From positions 1 through 35,259 of the forward strand of contig JADKDM010000031.1 of NCBI GenBank assembly GCA_016714565.1: a DNA stretch of 35,259 bases, given 5' to 3'. Positions within the stretch are counted from its first letter, which is position 1. The number at the start of each line of letters is the position of its first letter. The position numbers and the translations under genes are program-made. The stretch is from Candidatus Villigracilis propinquus. Lineage in GTDB: Bacteria; Chloroflexota; Anaerolineae; Anaerolineales; Villigracilaceae. This document shows positions 16,812-24,198 of the stretch, piece by piece. Under the pieces are notes generated by a model. It was not told where the DNA came from and ran no database searches. It saw nothing but the letters and a program-made list of their open reading frames with translations.

Positions 16812-18251
16812 TTAATAGGCCTTTGCGAAATACACTTTTCTCTTGGAAGGCTTGCCGCAGACGATGCAGGTGCCTTCTGCTTCAGGTTGGTTGAAAGGAA
16901 TGTTGCGGGTGGTGGCTTTGGCTTCTTCCTTTACCTTGGTTTCACACTCGCGTGATTCGCACCAGTAGGAGAGTGCCCAGCCATCTTGAACCACTTTCTT
17001 CAACTCTTCATAATCTTTGGGATCATGGATGTTGGCGTCGCGGTATTCGGTGGCACGCTTGAGGAGTGAAGCCTGAACCTCGTCCAGCAACCCCTTCACA
17101 GCGGAGTCCAGACCCGTCTGTGGGACGAAGGTTTTGCCTTCCTTGCCGGGCTTGTCACGGCGGGCGAGGGCAACAGTTCCCTTTTCCACATCCTTGGGAC
17201 CGATCTCCACGCGGACGGGGACGCCGCGCATTTCCCAATCGTTGAATTTGAATCCAGAGGTGACGTTGTCACGGTCATCCATTTTGATGCGAATGCCAGC
17301 AGCCTTGAGTTCCATGAAGATGCGGTCGGCAACTTCCATCACTTTGGCTTTCTCGTCCTCTTTCTTGAAGATGGGAACGATGACTGCCTGAATGGGCGCG
17401 AGGCGGGGAGGAAGCACGAGTCCCTGATCGTCGCCATGCACCATGATCATCGCGCCAATGATGCGGGACGAAATGGCCCATGAAGTTGTTTCGCAAAATT
17501 GCAGGGTGTTTTCTTTGTTGAGGAATTGGATCTCGAAGGCCTTGGCAAAATTGGTGCTGAAATAATGAGACGTGCCAGACTGCAAAGCGCGCTTGTCCCA
17601 CATCATCGCTTCAATGGATGTGGTGGTGTGTGCGCCCGCGAATCTTTCAGTGTCGCTCTTGGTGCCCTTGATGACAGGAATGGCCGCTTCTTCAAGACAG
17701 AACTTTTCGTAAATATCGAGGATGCGGTACATTTCCTCTTTCGCTTCTTCCGCGGATGCGTGTGCGGTGTGACCTTCATGCCAGTAGAACTCAGCGGTGC
17801 GAAGGAAAAGTTTTGTGCGCAATTCCCAACGCAGCACAGAACCCCACTGCACAATGAGCAGAGGAAGATCGCGCCATGATTTGACCCATTTGGAATACAT
17901 GTAACCGATGATGGTTTCAGAGGTGGGACGAACCGCCAGCTTCTCTTCCAATTCCACGCCGCCGCCGTGTGTGACGACTGCAAGTTCAGGAGCAAAGCCT
18001 TCCACGTGTTCCTTTTCTTTTTCAAAGAAAGACATGGGGATCAAAGTTGGAAACGCCGCGTTGACATGGCCCGTGGCCTTGAATTCCTTATCCAGATGAG
18101 ATGTGATGTTCTCCCACAAAGCCCAGCCATAGGGTTTGACGACCATGCAGCCGCGTACAGGGGCGTAGTCTGCCATGTCCGATCGAATGACGAGTTGGTT
18201 GTACCATTCAGAAAAATCTTCCGCGCGTGTTGTTAATTTATCTTCAGCCAT
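16812..18251 (-). CDS. proS: prolyl-tRNA synthetase, archaeal/eukaryotic-type
   Basis: 479 aa, class II aminoacyl-tRNA synthetase. Seen: VRGCMVVKPYGWALWENI (motif 1 region), VRPTSETIIG, the motif 2 stretch RWELRTKLFLRTAEFYWHEGHTAH, the proline-pocket region, and motif 3 near HGDDQGLVLPPRLAPIQAV. The anticodon-binding domain follows. A C-terminal zinc module has WCESRECETK and CIVCGKPSKRKVYF, with four cysteines, and ends in Ala-Tyr. The terminal Tyr and zinc domain mark the short archaeal/eukaryotic-type ProRS without the editing insert, as in Thermus. It charges tRNA-Pro in the cytoplasm. GAGG lies about 8 nt upstream. It follows mazG-like and LOG-like genes on the same strand and may be under the attenuator at 19241-19366. 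Confidence 0.95.
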   Translation of the reverse strand: MAEDKLTTRAEDFSEWYNQLVIRSDMADYAPVRGCMVVKPYGWALWENITSHLDKEFKATGHVNAAFPTLIPMSFFEKEKEHVEGFAPELAVVTHGGGVELEEKLAVRPTSETIIGYMYSKWVKSWRDLPLLIVQWGSVLRWELRTKLFLRTAEFYWHEGHTAHASAEEAKEEMYRILDIYEKFCLEEAAIPVIKGTKSDTERFAGAHTTTSIEAMMWDKRALQSGTSHYFSTNFAKAFEIQFLNKENTLQFCETTSWAISSRIIGAMIMVHGDDQGLVLPPRLAPIQAVIVPIFKKEDEKAKVMEVADRIFMELKAAGIRIKMDDRDNVTSGFKFNDWEMRGVPVRVEIGPKDVEKGTVALARRDKPGKEGKTFVPQTGLDSAVKGLLDEVQASLLKRATEYRDANIHDPKDYEELKKVVQDGWALSYWCESRECETKVKEEAKATTRNIPFNQPEAEGTCIVCGKPSKRKVYFAKAY

Positions 18252-18292
18252 TTTGTCCTCTTTTTAGGTTCGCATGTTTGCAGGGTTGTAAC

Positions 18293-18308
18293 GTTTGAAC
18301 GTTCAAAC
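18293..18308. promoter_or_regulatory. 16-bp perfect palindrome before proS
   Basis: gtttgaac followed directly by gttcaaac, in the 60-nt gap between the LOG-like gene and proS (both minus). It could be a repressor site or another boundary word repeat. The same GTTCAA core occurs in the arms of the 19374-19420 palindrome. Confidence 0.5.
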
Positions 18309-18311
18309 CTG

Positions 18312-18837
18312 TTAACTTTCCAAATTGTTTACAGCAGTTTTTACATCTTCCGCAAAGTATAACAACTCTCGTTGATGTGTGGGCATATAAGTTTCAAACT
18401 CATGGAAGAACCGATCAAACGTGGACTGCCAACCGCGCCCGATCAGTGTCAGCGGCCCCGGGGTCAGGGACTCCACGATCATCAAATTCCACATCAATGA
18501 AATTTCAGCCAGCGTGCCTGCTCCGCCGGGGAGAGCGATTGCCGCGTCACAGCCTTCGATCAAACCTTGTAACCGTTCCATCAAGGTTTGCTTTCGTCTC
18601 TCTTCTTTTACCCACTGATTTGGCTTGGACTTGCGCCACTCTTCAATATCAATGCATGTCACGCCGATCACATGCCCGCCCGCTTCACACGCTCCGCGTG
18701 AGACAGCTTCCATCGTGCCCATGTACCCGCCTGTCAACACAGCATGTCCGTGTTCGGCAAGAAGTTTACCTGCATATGCTTCTTCAAGAAGCCATTCCTT
18801 CTCTAGGTTGTGCGCCGCCAAAAACAGTTATGTTCAT
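18312..18837 (-). CDS. LOG-family (Rossmann, PGGxGT) protein, one frameshift
   Basis: The expected N-terminus MNITVFGGAQPRE starts at the ATG at 18837 after GAGG. A frameshift near 18795-18812 then leads into LLEEAYAGKLLAEHGHAVLTGGYMGTMEAVSRGA. The family signature is complete: GGYMGTMEA and LPGGAGTLAEISLMW (PGGxGTxxE). About 174 aa after repair. LOG proteins are cytokinin-riboside-monophosphate phosphoribohydrolases or related nucleotide hydrolases; many bacterial members are mislabelled lysine decarboxylases. It sits between a MazG-like pyrophosphohydrolase and proS, so a nucleotide-cleaning role is plausible. In this sequence a shorter frame from 18821 (MAAHNLEKEW) is open, but it lacks the first strand. 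Confidence 0.85.
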
Positions 18838-18855
18838 GATTAAACCTCGTCGAAG

Positions 18856-18894
18856 GTCAAAAGTCGAAAGTCTACTAGACCTTTGACTTTTGAC
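18856..18894. repeat. 18-bp imperfect inverted repeat between mazG-like and LOG-like genes
   Basis: gtcaaaagtcgaaagtct (18856-18873) against agacctttgacttttgac (18877-18894), 16 of 18 paired, 3-nt loop. One arm abuts the mazG-like stop codon. It is built from the word gtcaaaagtc. There is no T-run on the minus strand. Confidence 0.75.
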
Positions 18895-19217
18895 TAATTT
18901 TCCTTATCCCATTCTCGCGTTTTATTCACTTCAATTTTCTTCAACACCGCTTCTTCCAGATCAATTCCTGAAACCGAAGCCAGTTGCAGAAGATACAAAG
19001 TCACATCCGCCAATTCGCTTCCCAACTCATCTTTATCTTTTATCTCATCACCGAATTGGAAATGCTCCAAAATCTCCGCTGCTTCGATTGAAAGCGATAC
19101 TGCCAAGTTGCGCGGAGTTTGCGGGCGTTTGCTGTCCTTCTCGTACCAGCCCTTTGACTTCACCAACTCATGCATTCTGGCGGTTAATTCTGAAATCGTT
19201 AATCTTTTATTGTCCAC
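18894..19217 (-). CDS. MazG-like nucleotide pyrophosphohydrolase
   Basis: 107 aa, the size of single-domain MazG-like/dCTP-pyrophosphatase (XTP3TPA-type) proteins. Metal-binding helices are visible: SIEAAEILEHFQF (E-x2-E type) and ELGSELADVTLYLLQLA (E-x2-D type), followed by DLEEAVLKKIEVNKTREW. Such enzymes cut non-canonical or excess (d)NTPs to monophosphates in a helical dimer or tetramer. The start codon is GTG at 19217 with a poor ribosome site. It is the first full gene after the leader/attenuator region and is followed by the LOG-like gene. Confidence 0.88.
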   Translation of the reverse strand: MDNKRLTISELTARMHELVKSKGWYEKDSKRPQTPRNLAVSLSIEAAEILEHFQFGDEIKDKDELGSELADVTLYLLQLASVSGIDLEEAVLKKIEVNKTREWDKEN

Positions 19218-19249
19218 GATCTACCGTCCATTGTCCAGCAAACAAAGAA

Positions 19250-19278
19250 AAACGGCTCGCCAAGTCTGGGAGCCGTTT
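19250..19278 (-). terminator. intrinsic terminator inside the mazG-like leader
   Basis: On the minus strand aaacggctc and gagccgttt form a perfect 9-bp stem with an 11-nt loop, followed by tttttcttt. No complete gene ends upstream of it; it stands between a promoter at 19361-19366 and the mazG-like start at 19217, so it looks like an attenuator. Confidence 0.7.
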
Positions 19279-19296
19279 GTGTACGCAAAAGCGAAC

Positions 19297-19353
19297 CTAG
19301 CCAGACCTGGAAGATTTATCCAATCGAGGGGAAGGGTTCGGGTTTAATTTCAT
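19297..19353 (-). CDS. putative leader peptide, 18 aa
   Basis: MKLNPNPSPRLDKSSRSG, ATG to TAG. The ATG is 7 nt after a TATAAT, so it would be translated without a leader. Three of residues 5-9 are Pro and four Ser follow. Prolyl-tRNA synthetase is encoded in the same direction downstream, which makes proline sensing an attractive but untested idea. A longer open frame runs upstream through the promoter and is probably not real. Confidence 0.4.
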   Translation of the reverse strand: MKLNPNPSPRLDKSSRSG

Positions 19354-19364
19354 AGCGCCGATTA

Positions 19365-19443
19365 TACCCTTAACGTTCAAAAATCGCACTTTTTCAAATA
19401 GGATGTGCGATTTTTGAACGAGGGCATTATATAAGGGTAAAAT
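19365..19443. promoter_or_regulatory. divergent promoter region with a large palindrome
   Basis: Perfect 16-bp arms cgttcaaaaatcgcac (19374-19389) and its complement (19405-19420), 15-nt spacer, nested within an outer taccctta/taagggta pair (19365-19372, 19432-19439). The plus promoter TTGAAC (19414-19419) - 18 nt - TAAAAT (19438-19443) overlaps the right arm. The minus -10 (19361-19366) lies just outside the left arm. Likely an operator controlling both the tRNA nucleotidyltransferase and the mazG-like leader. Confidence 0.6.
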
Positions 19444-19450
19444 TGAAAAT

Positions 19451-20704
19451 ATGCAAAAGGATGACTTGCTCCGCCTCCTGCGTGACCCAAACCTGCTCCC
19501 GTCCGAAAAGCAGACTCTACTCTCGAACATTGCCGCCCAAGCCGCCGCAATGGACATGCCCTGCTACGTCGTTGGCGGCTTCGTCCGTGACCTTTTGCTC
19601 GGCAAACCGGTCAATGACCTTGATGTCATCGTCGAAGGCGACGCCATCAAGTTTGGAAAATCCCTTGTCAAGGCATTCGGCGGCAAACTCACCACTCACG
19701 ACAAATTCCACACCGCCATCTGGCACTTACCTGACACGTGGCACCTGATACCTGACACCCTAGATCTCATCACCGCCCGCAAAGAGACCTACCTCATGCC
19801 CGGCGCACTGCCAACCGTCACACCTTCCACCATCCAAGATGACCTCCTCCGCCGCGACTTCACCATCAACTCCATGGCCATTCGCGTTGACGGTGGCCAC
19901 TTCGGCGAGCTGTTTGACCCCCTCAATGGACAAGCTGACCTCGAAGAAGGTTTAGTCCGCATCCTGCATCCTCGCTCCTTTATAGATGACCCAACCAGAA
20001 TTTTCCGAGCCGTCCGTTACGAAGCCCGCTATTCCTTCAACCTTGAACCTTCAACATTAAACCTTATCAACTCTGAATCACTGGATGTCATCCCGCGTCT
20101 GAGCGGTGAACGCATCCGCCACGAATTGGATTTGATCTTTGAAGAAAAAAACTCCTCGCAGATGATCCTGCGTGCGGGCGAGTTTGGTTTGTTCAAAATG
20201 ATCCATCCCAGCCTGTCACTCTTCAACCCGGATTATTCCGACTTCCTTGAAATGGACTCCACTTTGGATATCCCCTCAAGCAAAGCAGAAATCGGCTATA
20301 TGCTCTGGCTCATGGATTCATCCGAAGACGAGATCCTATCCATCGGGCAGCGCCTCGATTTCACCTCCGACCTCACATATTCCATTTGGGCAGTCTCTCA
20401 ATTAAAGAAAAGCCTGCCATTCCTTGTTGGTTCAACTCCCAGCGTATGGACGTACGCACTTGAAAAACTGCCTTTGCTTTCCATTTACATGGTCTACCTT
20501 GTCTCCCGCGAAGATGCGTTGCTCGATTTTCTTTCCATCTGGCGCCACGTCAAACCGCACACCACAGGCAATGACCTGAAATCGCACGGCCTTCAGCCCG
20601 GCCCGCGGTTTGGAGAAATCCTATCCCAACTTCGAGCCGCATGGCTCGATGGGCAAGTGACGAACGAAATACAGGAAAAGGAGTTATTAGCAAAACTATT
20701 ATGA
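19451..20704 (+). CDS. CCA tRNA nucleotidyltransferase / poly(A)-polymerase family protein
   Basis: 417 aa, class II nucleotidyltransferase head domain: YVVGGFVRDLLLGKPVNDLDVIVEG (GG...DxD catalytic site), DLITARKETY, DDLLRRDFTINSMAI, the neck-region DPTRIFRAVRYEARY, and SGERIRHELDLIF. It adds CCA (or part of it) to tRNA 3' ends. The C-terminal half is a weaker helical body. Between the catalytic strand and DLITARKE there is an extra WHLIPDT segment encoded by a word repeat (19731-19764). The start is the ATG at 19451, 7 nt after TAAAAT, with no ribosome site, so probably leaderless. Its stop overlaps the next start as ATGA. Confidence 0.88.
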   Translation: MQKDDLLRLLRDPNLLPSEKQTLLSNIAAQAAAMDMPCYVVGGFVRDLLLGKPVNDLDVIVEGDAIKFGKSLVKAFGGKLTTHDKFHTAIWHLPDTWHLIPDTLDLITARKETYLMPGALPTVTPSTIQDDLLRRDFTINSMAIRVDGGHFGELFDPLNGQADLEEGLVRILHPRSFIDDPTRIFRAVRYEARYSFNLEPSTLNLINSESLDVIPRLSGERIRHELDLIFEEKNSSQMILRAGEFGLFKMIHPSLSLFNPDYSDFLEMDSTLDIPSSKAEIGYMLWLMDSSEDEILSIGQRLDFTSDLTYSIWAVSQLKKSLPFLVGSTPSVWTYALEKLPLLSIYMVYLVSREDALLDFLSIWRHVKPHTTGNDLKSHGLQPGPRFGEILSQLRAAWLDGQVTNEIQEKELLAKLL

Positions 20705-21465
20705 ACCTTCAACCCTACCTTGAGTTCGCAACTTCCCTCGCCTATCAGGCAGGGAAGATTACTTTAAGATACTTCAACACAGGTGTTCGCCCGGAATTCA
20801 AGGAGAATAACGACCCCGTCACAATTGCGGATAAAGAAGCCGAGGCATTTGTCCGCGCCGAGATCGAACGGAAATTTCCAGATCACGCCATTGTTGGCGA
20901 GGAGTACGGCGAGACCGCAAACGGCAACGCCTTTCGCTGGATCATCGATCCTATTGACGGAACGATCTCATTTATTCGCGGCGTGCCTTTGTATGGAGTG
21001 TTGATCGGGTTGGAGATCGAAGGCGAAGTGAAAGTTGGCGCTGCCTATTTCCCTCCATTGGATGAAATGCTCTGCGCCGCAGACTCCGCCGGTTGCTGGT
21101 GGAATGGACGAAGGGCACGAGTCTCCACTGTGAGTTCTCTCTCTGATGCCTGTGTGGTCAGCTCAGATTTTCAACATCTCTCCGCCAAAATGCCAGACGT
21201 GGTGGACCGCTTCGCAAAAGAAAAGGCGCTCATGCGCACCTGGGCAGACGCCTATGGGTATTTACTCGTTGCAACGGGCCGTGCCGAAGTGGCGCTCGAC
21301 CCGCGCTTGGATGTGTATGATTGTGGCCCGTACCCCGTCATCTTTAAAGAGGCGGGGGGATTCTTTGGCTCCTGGAACGGGGAGGAAGGTCACACTCACG
21401 GGGAGGGAATTGCCTGTAATGCAGCGATCAAGCCCAAGGTTATGGAATTGATGCGCGGATATTAA
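20701..21465 (+). CDS. inositol monophosphatase-family phosphatase (possibly histidinol-phosphatase)
   Basis: 254 aa. The start ATG at 20701 overlaps the tRNA nucleotidyltransferase stop (ATGA), indicating translational coupling. Metal-site motifs of the Li+-sensitive phosphatase family are complete: NDPVTIADKEAE, VGEEYGE, IDPIDGTISFIRGVP and the late DVYDCGPYPVIFKEAGG. The last motif, with DVYDCGPYPVI, is closer to HisN-type histidinol-phosphate phosphatases than to classic SuhB (WDxAAG), but the substrate cannot be fixed from sequence alone. Soluble, Mg-dependent. Nothing in the frame is odd. Confidence 0.85.
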   Translation: MNLQPYLEFATSLAYQAGKITLRYFNTGVRPEFKENNDPVTIADKEAEAFVRAEIERKFPDHAIVGEEYGETANGNAFRWIIDPIDGTISFIRGVPLYGVLIGLEIEGEVKVGAAYFPPLDEMLCAADSAGCWWNGRRARVSTVSSLSDACVVSSDFQHLSAKMPDVVDRFAKEKALMRTWADAYGYLLVATGRAEVALDPRLDVYDCGPYPVIFKEAGGFFGSWNGEEGHTHGEGIACNAAIKPKVMELMRGY

Positions 21466-21501
21466 TTCCATTTCATCCTGTACCATGTCCGCTTCATAAT
21501 T

Positions 21502-21516
21502 TATAATATCAATATG
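21502..21516 (+). promoter_or_regulatory. leaderless promoter of the DUF2726 gene
   Basis: TATAAT at 21502-21507 is followed by only 6 nt and then the ATG at 21514; no ribosome site. The same spacing is seen before 11910, 11836 (minus), 19353 (minus) and 19451. Confidence 0.55.
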
Positions 21517-22106
21517 ACAGACGCCAAGGTGGAAAACCCAAGACTTCCCTATCGCTTACGAGAGCCATTTCTGACGTCTACGGAATTGGCTCTTTTCGTG
21601 TGCTTGCCGAAATGATGGGGAATAGATATGTGATCTGCCCGAAGGTTTCTTTGAACGATGTGTTTTACATCCTGCGCCCGAACGAGAATGTGCATTTCTT
21701 TAATAAGTTTTTTCGCAAGCATGTGGATTTCCTGCTGTGCGACCCGAAAAACTTTACGCCGACCTTTGGCGTTGAGATCGTCAGACCTGTGTCAAAAGAC
21801 AGCACGCGCGAAGTGGATAAGTTCATGGAAGAGCTTTTCACCGATGCGGGAATTCCGCTCGTGCATATTTCATCGAACGAAAAATATGATGCGGGTGATA
21901 TCATCGCTTTGTTCCAGTTGGCCGTTGCCAAGATCGGCGGGACAAGTTCCCTGCGTATTGACCTGCCATCTGATACTGTTCCAAATTGTCCCGTCTGCGG
22001 GAAGATGATGGTGTTGCGTATGCACCGAACCGGGGAGCGTTCAGGAAAGAAATATTACGGCTGCATGGACAGCCCGCGCTGCGCGGGAGTGGTTCCAATA
22101 GATTAA
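21514..22106 (+). CDS. DUF2726 protein with C-terminal topoisomerase-type zinc ribbon (one frameshift)
   Basis: From the ATG at 21514: MTDAKVENPRLPYRLREPFLTSTELALF, then a frameshift at a T-run near 21592-21597, then RVLAEMMGNRYVICPKVSLNDVFYI. The continuation HFFNKFFRKHVDFLLCDPKNFTPTFGVEI...KFMEELFTDAGIPLVHI is the DUF2726 nuclease-like core (restriction-endonuclease-like fold, DFLLCD...EI as candidate acidic residues). The tail has CPVCGKMMVLRMHRTGERSGKKYYGCMDSPRC, a four-Cys topoisomerase-type zinc ribbon. About 197 aa. Likely nucleic-acid binding; role unknown. The frame break is in a homopolymer and is probably an artefact. Confidence 0.82.
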
Positions 22107-22158
22107 AGCGGGGCTATCCAAAAAGTGTGGAGTTCATTTCGAATAAAAGAATTTATCT

Positions 22159-22190
22159 AACCACCTGACGGTTTGGTGAAATCTGGTGGT
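22159..22190 (-). terminator. terminator-like hairpin after the small membrane gene
   Basis: accaccaga (22190-22182 on the minus strand) pairs with tcaggtggt (22168-22160) with one internal mismatch, and is followed by a T-rich tail (aaattctttta). It ends transcription of the small gene at 22244-22409. Confidence 0.45.
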
Positions 22191-22243
22191 CAGAGTATGT
22201 GATCTCCTACCTGCCACCAGAAGGGGAGACCTTCTTGCGCGCC

Positions 22244-22409
22244 TCACCCTTTGCTTAAGTGCAGCAAACGCCAGAGACCGATGATCGAAATATTCCCGCG
22301 CCGATCCACAACAGAAGCGGCGGGAGGTCATAATAATTTGTCCATGCGGCGAAGGCCAAAAGACTGCGACCGCTAGATATAGCAATGTGAATAAGAAATT
22401 TCCCAGCAT
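22244..22409 (-). pseudogene. small two-helix membrane protein, frame broken
   Basis: AAGGAG lies 7 nt before the ATG at 22409. The protein begins MLGNFLFTLLYLAVAVFW. A shift then gives LLAFAAWTNYYDLPPLLLWIGAG, and another gives ISIIGLWRLLHLSKG and a stop at 22244. About 55 aa with two membrane segments. The hydrophobic pattern continues smoothly across both shifts, so a real gene is likely. No family is recognised. Confidence 0.45.
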
Positions 22410-22508
22410 AAGGCATCTCCTTGTGTATTCGGTTTTTCCAAGAACGACCACCGTACCTCAGTGCGGTGTGACGATGGGACTGTTTTCTACATTCTTCCGA
22501 CCGACCCG

Positions 22509-23024
22509 CTAGTCGAGGGAGTCTTTACCCCCGGAGAGACTGTTGCTCAACCACAACGCAGCCAAAATATAGTGATCGGACTCGGGCTTCTCCTTCTGCG
22601 CGGCGAGTGAACTCGCCAGTTGATCCAGCTCCGGCGTATCTTCACCCTGCACAAAACCGTCACGCGCTTCCTGCCAACCCCATGTTTCTTTCACAGGGAT
22701 ATTGGCTTCCCGTGCCGCCTTCGCAAGGGACCCGATGATCTCGTGCTGTTTTTCAGCCCACAGGCAAATGACCGCTGTTGCCAACAGGTCGTTGACCTTG
22801 AACTCCTTGGCAACCTGTATCTTTGCGATGTGCGGCGGGATGCTTTGGAAGGAGCGAAACCCATTCACCTGGATCGTCTTCTTGAGAATGTCCAATGCAA
22901 ATTTATTCAATTCTGCCGAAGCCTTCGGGCAGTGACTGAGCGCATCTGCCACCACCATCTGACGATACTCATCATTCATCATTTCGTTCACTTCGACCCA
23001 CGGAAGTACATTTGTTTCTGTCAT
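22509..23024 (-). CDS. hypothetical helical protein
   Basis: 171 aa, intact. AAGGAG lies 7 nt before the ATG. The composition is helical and mildly acidic, with no signal peptide, membrane segment or known motif (for example VNEMMNDEYRQMVVADALSHC, IPPHIAKIQVAKEFKVNDLLATAVICLWAEKQ, SDHYILAALWLSNSL). It is likely cytoplasmic. It could be a conserved lineage-specific protein; no function is claimed. Confidence 0.7.
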   Translation of the reverse strand: MTETNVLPWVEVNEMMNDEYRQMVVADALSHCPKASAELNKFALDILKKTIQVNGFRSFQSIPPHIAKIQVAKEFKVNDLLATAVICLWAEKQHEIIGSLAKAAREANIPVKETWGWQEARDGFVQGEDTPELDQLASSLAAQKEKPESDHYILAALWLSNSLSGGKDSLD

Positions 23025-23234
23025 TTGTTTCTCCTTTTAATTTTCATACAATACCACTCATCAGCCATCTCTTGCCAGTGGATATTATCCCCTTGTCATA
23101 GAGCAGCCAATTCCATAGTTTCGTCAGTGTTTTGGTTTCCGGGTTTCTTGCGCTTCACTTTCCAATGCAAATTGAATGGCTTTGATAATGCCGTTGATGT
23201 CGTTCCTGATTTGGTTATTCCAGGGGTGGTTGAC

Positions 23235-23990
23235 TTATTGCAACGGATCGATCCAATAGTCTTCAGCGTCTCCTTCCCGTGCCCAGCCTTCGAACCCTTG
23301 TTCGCTTCGAATGTACCACCAGTAGGATTGGCCTGCACAGACTGGACCCTCCAGTATGGTCATGTCACGACCTGCTGCAATTACATGTGCCTGATTTGCA
23401 TTCGAATCAGGCGAGCTTCGCAGAGACAATTGCCATGCTTTCCCGCTCGTTGTAACTTCAGCCTTCATTCCAACTCGTAGTCGCGATGGAAGAGATCCTG
23501 CGCATGAAGTATCATTTTGAACGGGAGCATCGGGAGTATTGGCAACCTCCCGGGGTGCGCTGCTTACAGGAATTGCCTGCTTCTGGACATATACAATGAT
23601 GTTTCCATTCCCGGCACTTTCGATACGCTGTACCCACTGATCGTATTCAAATGTGATCTTAAAGGGCTGTCCAATCGAATAATCACTTTGCCAAATGTTT
23701 CCGTTTTCATCCTGCCATAGAATGATCAAGTAATTACTTTTACCGGCTACTTGATTTAAAACAGTTTCAAAACCGAAATCCAGACTCACGTTCCCTAACA
23801 TCCCTGCCTTGGCTAATGGGATGGATACCTGACCGCTCACAACGAATTCTCCGTGCGAATTAAGGTGCAGGCTGACTTGAAGCATATCTGCCACATTTAT
23901 AGATGGCCCGCCATAGACTGTTGTAGGCCCACATCCTGATAGCAAGAGTGTTGAAACCAGCCAAATGATAACCGCAGAGTTTATTTTCAT
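23235..23990 (-). CDS. lipoprotein with C-terminal bacterial SH3 domain
   Basis: 251 aa from the ATG at 23990 (AGGATGG upstream), preferred over 24032 because the lipoprotein signal MKINSAVIIWLVSTLLLSGC begins there; the lipobox is LSGC. The middle region (residues 25-130) is beta-rich and unidentified. Residues 170-251 look like an SH3b domain: LRVGMKAEVTTSGKAWQLSLRSSPDSNANQAHVI, TILEGPVCAGQSYWWYIRSEQGFEGWAREGD. Such domains bind peptidoglycan or proteins at the cell surface, so it probably faces outward. After the TAA the same frame stays open for about 34 codons (23132-23234). Confidence 0.82.
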   Translation of the reverse strand: MKINSAVIIWLVSTLLLSGCGPTTVYGGPSINVADMLQVSLHLNSHGEFVVSGQVSIPLAKAGMLGNVSLDFGFETVLNQVAGKSNYLIILWQDENGNIWQSDYSIGQPFKITFEYDQWVQRIESAGNGNIIVYVQKQAIPVSSAPREVANTPDAPVQNDTSCAGSLPSRLRVGMKAEVTTSGKAWQLSLRSSPDSNANQAHVIAAGRDMTILEGPVCAGQSYWWYIRSEQGFEGWAREGDAEDYWIDPLQ

Positions 23991-24032
23991 TATTCCATCC
24001 TGTTGTTGATCGTTGTTCCTGCGTTTCCTCAA

Positions 24033-24198
24033 CCCTCACGGAACCATATTCCTGGTAGCCGCCAAAATTACCAACACGATCCCTATCCCCTGGTGGGGAG
24101 GCTGTTTTTCATTATCCAGGTAGGGGATTTGAGGGAGGAGGCAAAGCTAGAGGGCGGGACTCTCCACAATCGTCGGGTCTTTGGGTTTCTTGAACATA
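24033..24198. other. gap downstream of the histidine kinase
   Basis: No gene. It contains the block ggggaggctgttttt (24095-24109) that also heads units of the 29.4-kb array, next to a partial inverted repeat of atcccct. A 16-codon ATG frame at 24147-24197 starts 1 nt after the kinase stop but has no ribosome site. Confidence 0.4.

Larger units (their letters stand above)
19241..19366 (-). promoter_or_regulatory. leader-peptide attenuator of the mazG-like/LOG/proS run
   Basis: In order on the minus strand: TATAAT (19366-19361), a leaderless 18-codon ORF (19353-19297), a segment ccaggtctgg at the ORF end (19310-19301), the terminator hairpin (19278-19250) whose loop contains ccagacttgg (19269-19260), and a T-run. 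The two 10-mers can pair fully with one G-U, which would compete with the terminator. A ribosome at the ORF stop would cover the first 10-mer; one stalled at the Pro codons would leave it free. Structure seen; function inferred. Confidence 0.5.

Noticed and set aside
16812..18251. proS as a recent transfer from archaea
   Set aside because: The archaeal/eukaryotic-type ProRS is widespread in several bacterial phyla; base composition matches its neighbours.
19250..19353. tRNA or small known RNA in the mazG-like leader
   Set aside because: No cloverleaf, no T-loop GGTTCGAATCC, and no SRP or 6S core; the leader ORF plus terminator explains it better.
24147..24197. 16-codon ORF just after the histidine kinase stop
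   Set aside because: No ribosome site and no continuation into a response regulator; too short to support.
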